Shown here: positions 42,499 through 43,979 of the stretch, piece by piece
Numbering within the stretch: the stretch's first letter is position 1
Layout: the number at the start of each line of letters is the position of its first letter
Source of the DNA: Deltaproteobacteria bacterium
GTDB taxonomy: Bacteria; Myxococcota_A; JAADFL01
NCBI GenBank assembly: GCA_013152945.1
Contig: JAADFL010000057.1
Span: forward strand, 1-43,979
Direction of reading: 5' to 3'
Length of the DNA: 43,979 bases
The notes under the pieces: generated by a model
The model's input: only the letters and a program-made list of their open reading frames with translations
Told to the model about the DNA's origin: nothing
Databases searched by the model: none
Translations under genes and position numbers: made by a program

Positions 42499-43359
42499 AT
42501 GGAAAGACGGCCGAGCTGGTTGACTTTGCATGTACTTTATCTCGCTGTCCTCATTCCCTTGACTGCATCAGCCCAAAGGGTCACAAAGCTGGCGGTAACC
42601 GAGATAAAGGCCCGAAGGGGCGTGGACCCGGTGCTTTCAAGGGTCATAGAGGAGTATTTGACCTTCGAGCTCGCAAAGATCAAGGGGTTCCAGGTAATCG
42701 GACGTGACGACATACTTCGCATGCTCGACCATGTACAGCAGAAGCAGATGCTTGGTTGCAACGATGAGTCATGCCTTGCCGAGATAGGTGGTGCTCTTGG
42801 TGTTGACAAGATTGTTGGCGGCTCCATGGACAAGGTTGGAGAGTCCATCCTCCTGACCTTGAAGCTGATAGACATAAGGCATGGGACAGTGGAGCGCAGG
42901 GAGATGGAGAGGCTCAAGGGAACAAGCGAGGAGCAGGCCCTGGACGGTATAATGCACCTATATCGTAGGATGTTCTCCATGGAGCTGGGCCAAAAAGCCG
43001 GGGATGGCAGTGGAGGGTACCGTGTTTGGGGGTGGGTATCCGGTGGTTCTGCCGTGGCCTCCGTGGTTGCCGGAGGAGTGCTCTTGGCGCTTGGGCGCAG
43101 GGATATCGGTGATGCCAACAGTCTTGCGGACCAGAGCAAGACAGGGGACGTGCTCTTGTCCGAGGTTGAGGACCTCGAGGGTCGCGGCAGGACCAGGAGC
43201 CTGGCAGGGGGTGTTCTGCTGGGTGTTGGAGGTGCTCTTGGTGTACTTTCATTGATTCTTTTCTTGCTTGAGCCGGAGGATGTGTCGAGCGAAGAGGTGG
43301 CAGCGGTCCCTGTTCTTTCCGGCGGAGTGCTCGGCGTTGTAGCCGGAGGGCGCTTCTGA
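42499..43359 (+). CDS. Secreted protein with TolB-N/CsgG-like domain and C-terminal membrane segments
   Basis: The 286 residues have a signal peptide (cleavage after TASA|Q). The N-terminal domain (about 28-150) has 'KLAVTEIKARRGVDPVLSRVIEEYL', 'VIGRDDILRMLDHVQQKQMLGCNDESCLAEIGGALGVDKIVGG' and 'LTLKLIDIRHGTVERRE', a pattern common in myxobacterial periplasmic proteins related to CsgG/TolB-N. The C-terminus has two hydrophobic stretches (about 180-200 and 232-260) that look like membrane helices or beta segments. ATG 42499 has GGGAG; a TGATG overlap couples it to the next gene. Function unknown. Confidence 0.75.
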   Translation: MERRPSWLTLHVLYLAVLIPLTASAQRVTKLAVTEIKARRGVDPVLSRVIEEYLTFELAKIKGFQVIGRDDILRMLDHVQQKQMLGCNDESCLAEIGGALGVDKIVGGSMDKVGESILLTLKLIDIRHGTVERREMERLKGTSEEQALDGIMHLYRRMFSMELGQKAGDGSGGYRVWGWVSGGSAVASVVAGGVLLALGRRDIGDANSLADQSKTGDVLLSEVEDLEGRGRTRSLAGGVLLGVGGALGVLSLILFLLEPEDVSSEEVAAVPVLSGGVLGVVAGGRF

Positions 43360-43979
43360 TGCGGCGAAAAGTGTCCATTGGTTTTGTTTTGATGCTTTTG
43401 ATTTCTTTCCTCGGCTGCGAGGGAGTGAACTACGATGATACCCGGTTCAAGTGCGGCGAGCCTGGCCAAGGCTGTCCAAGTGGCCAGACATGCTGTGATG
43501 ACGGGTACTGCAGAAGGGTATGCGGTGGAGATGTAGACACGGACACAGATACCGATACGGACACCGACATAGATACTGATTCGGATACCGATACGGACAT
43601 CGATATAGACACCGACACTGATACCGATACAGATACAGACACAGACACGGACACAGACACAGACACAGACACAGACACGGACACAGACACAGACACAGAC
43701 ACAGATACGGACACAGATACGGATACGGATACGGATACGGATACAGATACAGATGCAGACACTGATACCGATACAGATACCGACACTGATACTGACACCG
43801 ACACGGATACAGATACCGACACTGATAGCGATACCGACACTGATACCGATACCGATACGGACACGGATACGGACACGGATACAGATATCGACACGGATAC
43901 TGATACTGACACAGACGAATTCGTCCTTATACAGGCAGGCACATTCTGGATGGGCAGCCCGTCAGGTTGCCCTGGACCT
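43359..43979 (+). CDS. Lipoprotein with Asp-X repeat linker and formylglycine-generating-enzyme-like domain (3' end truncated by window)
   Basis: The ATG at 43359 overlaps the preceding stop (TGATG). A signal peptide with lipobox SFLGC|EG is followed by a Cys-rich stretch (CGEPGQGCPSGQTCCDDGYC) and then Asp-X dipeptides for 127 residues (43536-43916), nearly all Asp-Thr. The last visible residues FVLIQAGTFWMGSPSG match the start of the FGE-sulfatase (SUMF1-like) domain, as seen in many secreted deltaproteobacterial proteins. The reading frame stays open to the window edge. The role of such FGE-like surface proteins is not known; they may bind ligands rather than modify sulfatases. Confidence 0.85.
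   Translation, partial: MRRKVSIGFVLMLLISFLGCEGVNYDDTRFKCGEPGQGCPSGQTCCDDGYCRRVCGGDVDTDTDTDTDTDIDTDSDTDTDIDIDTDTDTDTDTDTDTDTDTDTDTDTDTDTDTDTDTDTDTDTDTDTDTDTDADTDTDTDTDTDTDTDTDTDTDTDSDTDTDTDTDTDTDTDTDTDIDTDTDTDTDEFVLIQAGTFWMGSPSGCPGP
43536..43916 (+). repeat. Coding hexanucleotide repeat GAYACN, 63 Asp-X dipeptides
   Basis: The repeat encodes D followed 63 times by (X-D), where X is Thr except for about four Ile, two Ser and one Ala. Synonymous codons vary widely (ACA, ACC, ACG, ACT), but a central run near 43627-43700 is nearly homogeneous GACACA. This suggests both slippage and selection for protein sequence. The linker would be acidic and extended, and could bind Ca2+. Confidence 0.9.

Noticed and set aside
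43430-43942. Minus-strand Ser-Val repeat protein
   Set aside because: It is only the antisense translation of the Asp-Thr coding repeat; the plus frame has a signal peptide and a known domain after it.

Overview
The window (43,979 bp) is a typical Gram-negative bacterial chromosome segment with short intergenic gaps, many 1-4 bp gene overlaps and frequent GTG/TTG starts. Lipid A/Lpt genes show an LPS outer membrane. Several features point to a deltaproteobacterial lineage, most like the myxobacterial group (Myxococcota or a relative): DUF4388 regulators, a PilZ-J-domain fusion, Cys-rich lipoproteins, a Pro/Asp-Thr-type linker lipoprotein with a formylglycine-generating-enzyme-like domain, and an HprK/RapZ/mannose-type PTS cluster beside rpoN. 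This assignment is inference. No rRNA, tRNA, CRISPR array, phage or insertion sequence was recognised.

Layout. (1) 333-1169: ribosomal protein operon rplM-rpsI with a good sigma70 promoter. (2) 1258-2337 (minus): PilZ-J-domain protein, divergent from an LPS run 2459-5516 (LpxL-like acyltransferase, LptC, LptA, LptB). (3) 5521-13807: rpoN, ptsN, hprK, rapZ, mannose-family IIA, IIB, IIC and IID, HPr and enzyme I, a complete phosphorelay with its HPr kinase. (4) 14318-20786: a conserved hypothetical with a palindromic upstream site, a CPBP protease, a minus-strand pair (MnmA-like PP-loop enzyme plus E1-like protein), then a coiled-coil protein, a CoA-type Nudix hydrolase and a GPH-type transporter. 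(5) 20864-23695: lipoproteins and a methyltransferase. (6) 23786-27249: a tightly overlapping module of pseudo-receiver/DUF4388 protein, CheW-like protein, HAMP coiled-coil membrane protein and a second CheW-like protein, with no CheA or canonical chemoreceptor tip; a YhcC-type radical SAM enzyme follows. (7) 29563-35856: an envelope redox and surface cluster (ScsB/DsbD-like reductase, two thioredoxin-fold lipoproteins, a DUF6029-like outer-membrane barrel, a Cys-rich lipoprotein). (8) 35881-39826: HEAT-repeat protein, HD-GYP protein with a related N-terminal module, and an SDR oxidoreductase. (9) 40041-42167: Ser/Thr kinase with C-terminal DUF4388. (10) 42499-end: a secreted protein and a lipoprotein with 63 Asp-X dipeptides, cut by the window edge.

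The most interesting parts are the CheA-less CheW/HAMP/DUF4388 module, the HEAT/HD-GYP pair with a shared N-terminal domain, the intergenic segment at 28352-28450 with two mutually exclusive 8-bp pairings, the E1-like enzyme lacking its usual cysteine, and a set of intergenic palindromes that may be operators. Functions are assigned from visible motifs and family memory only; no database search was possible.
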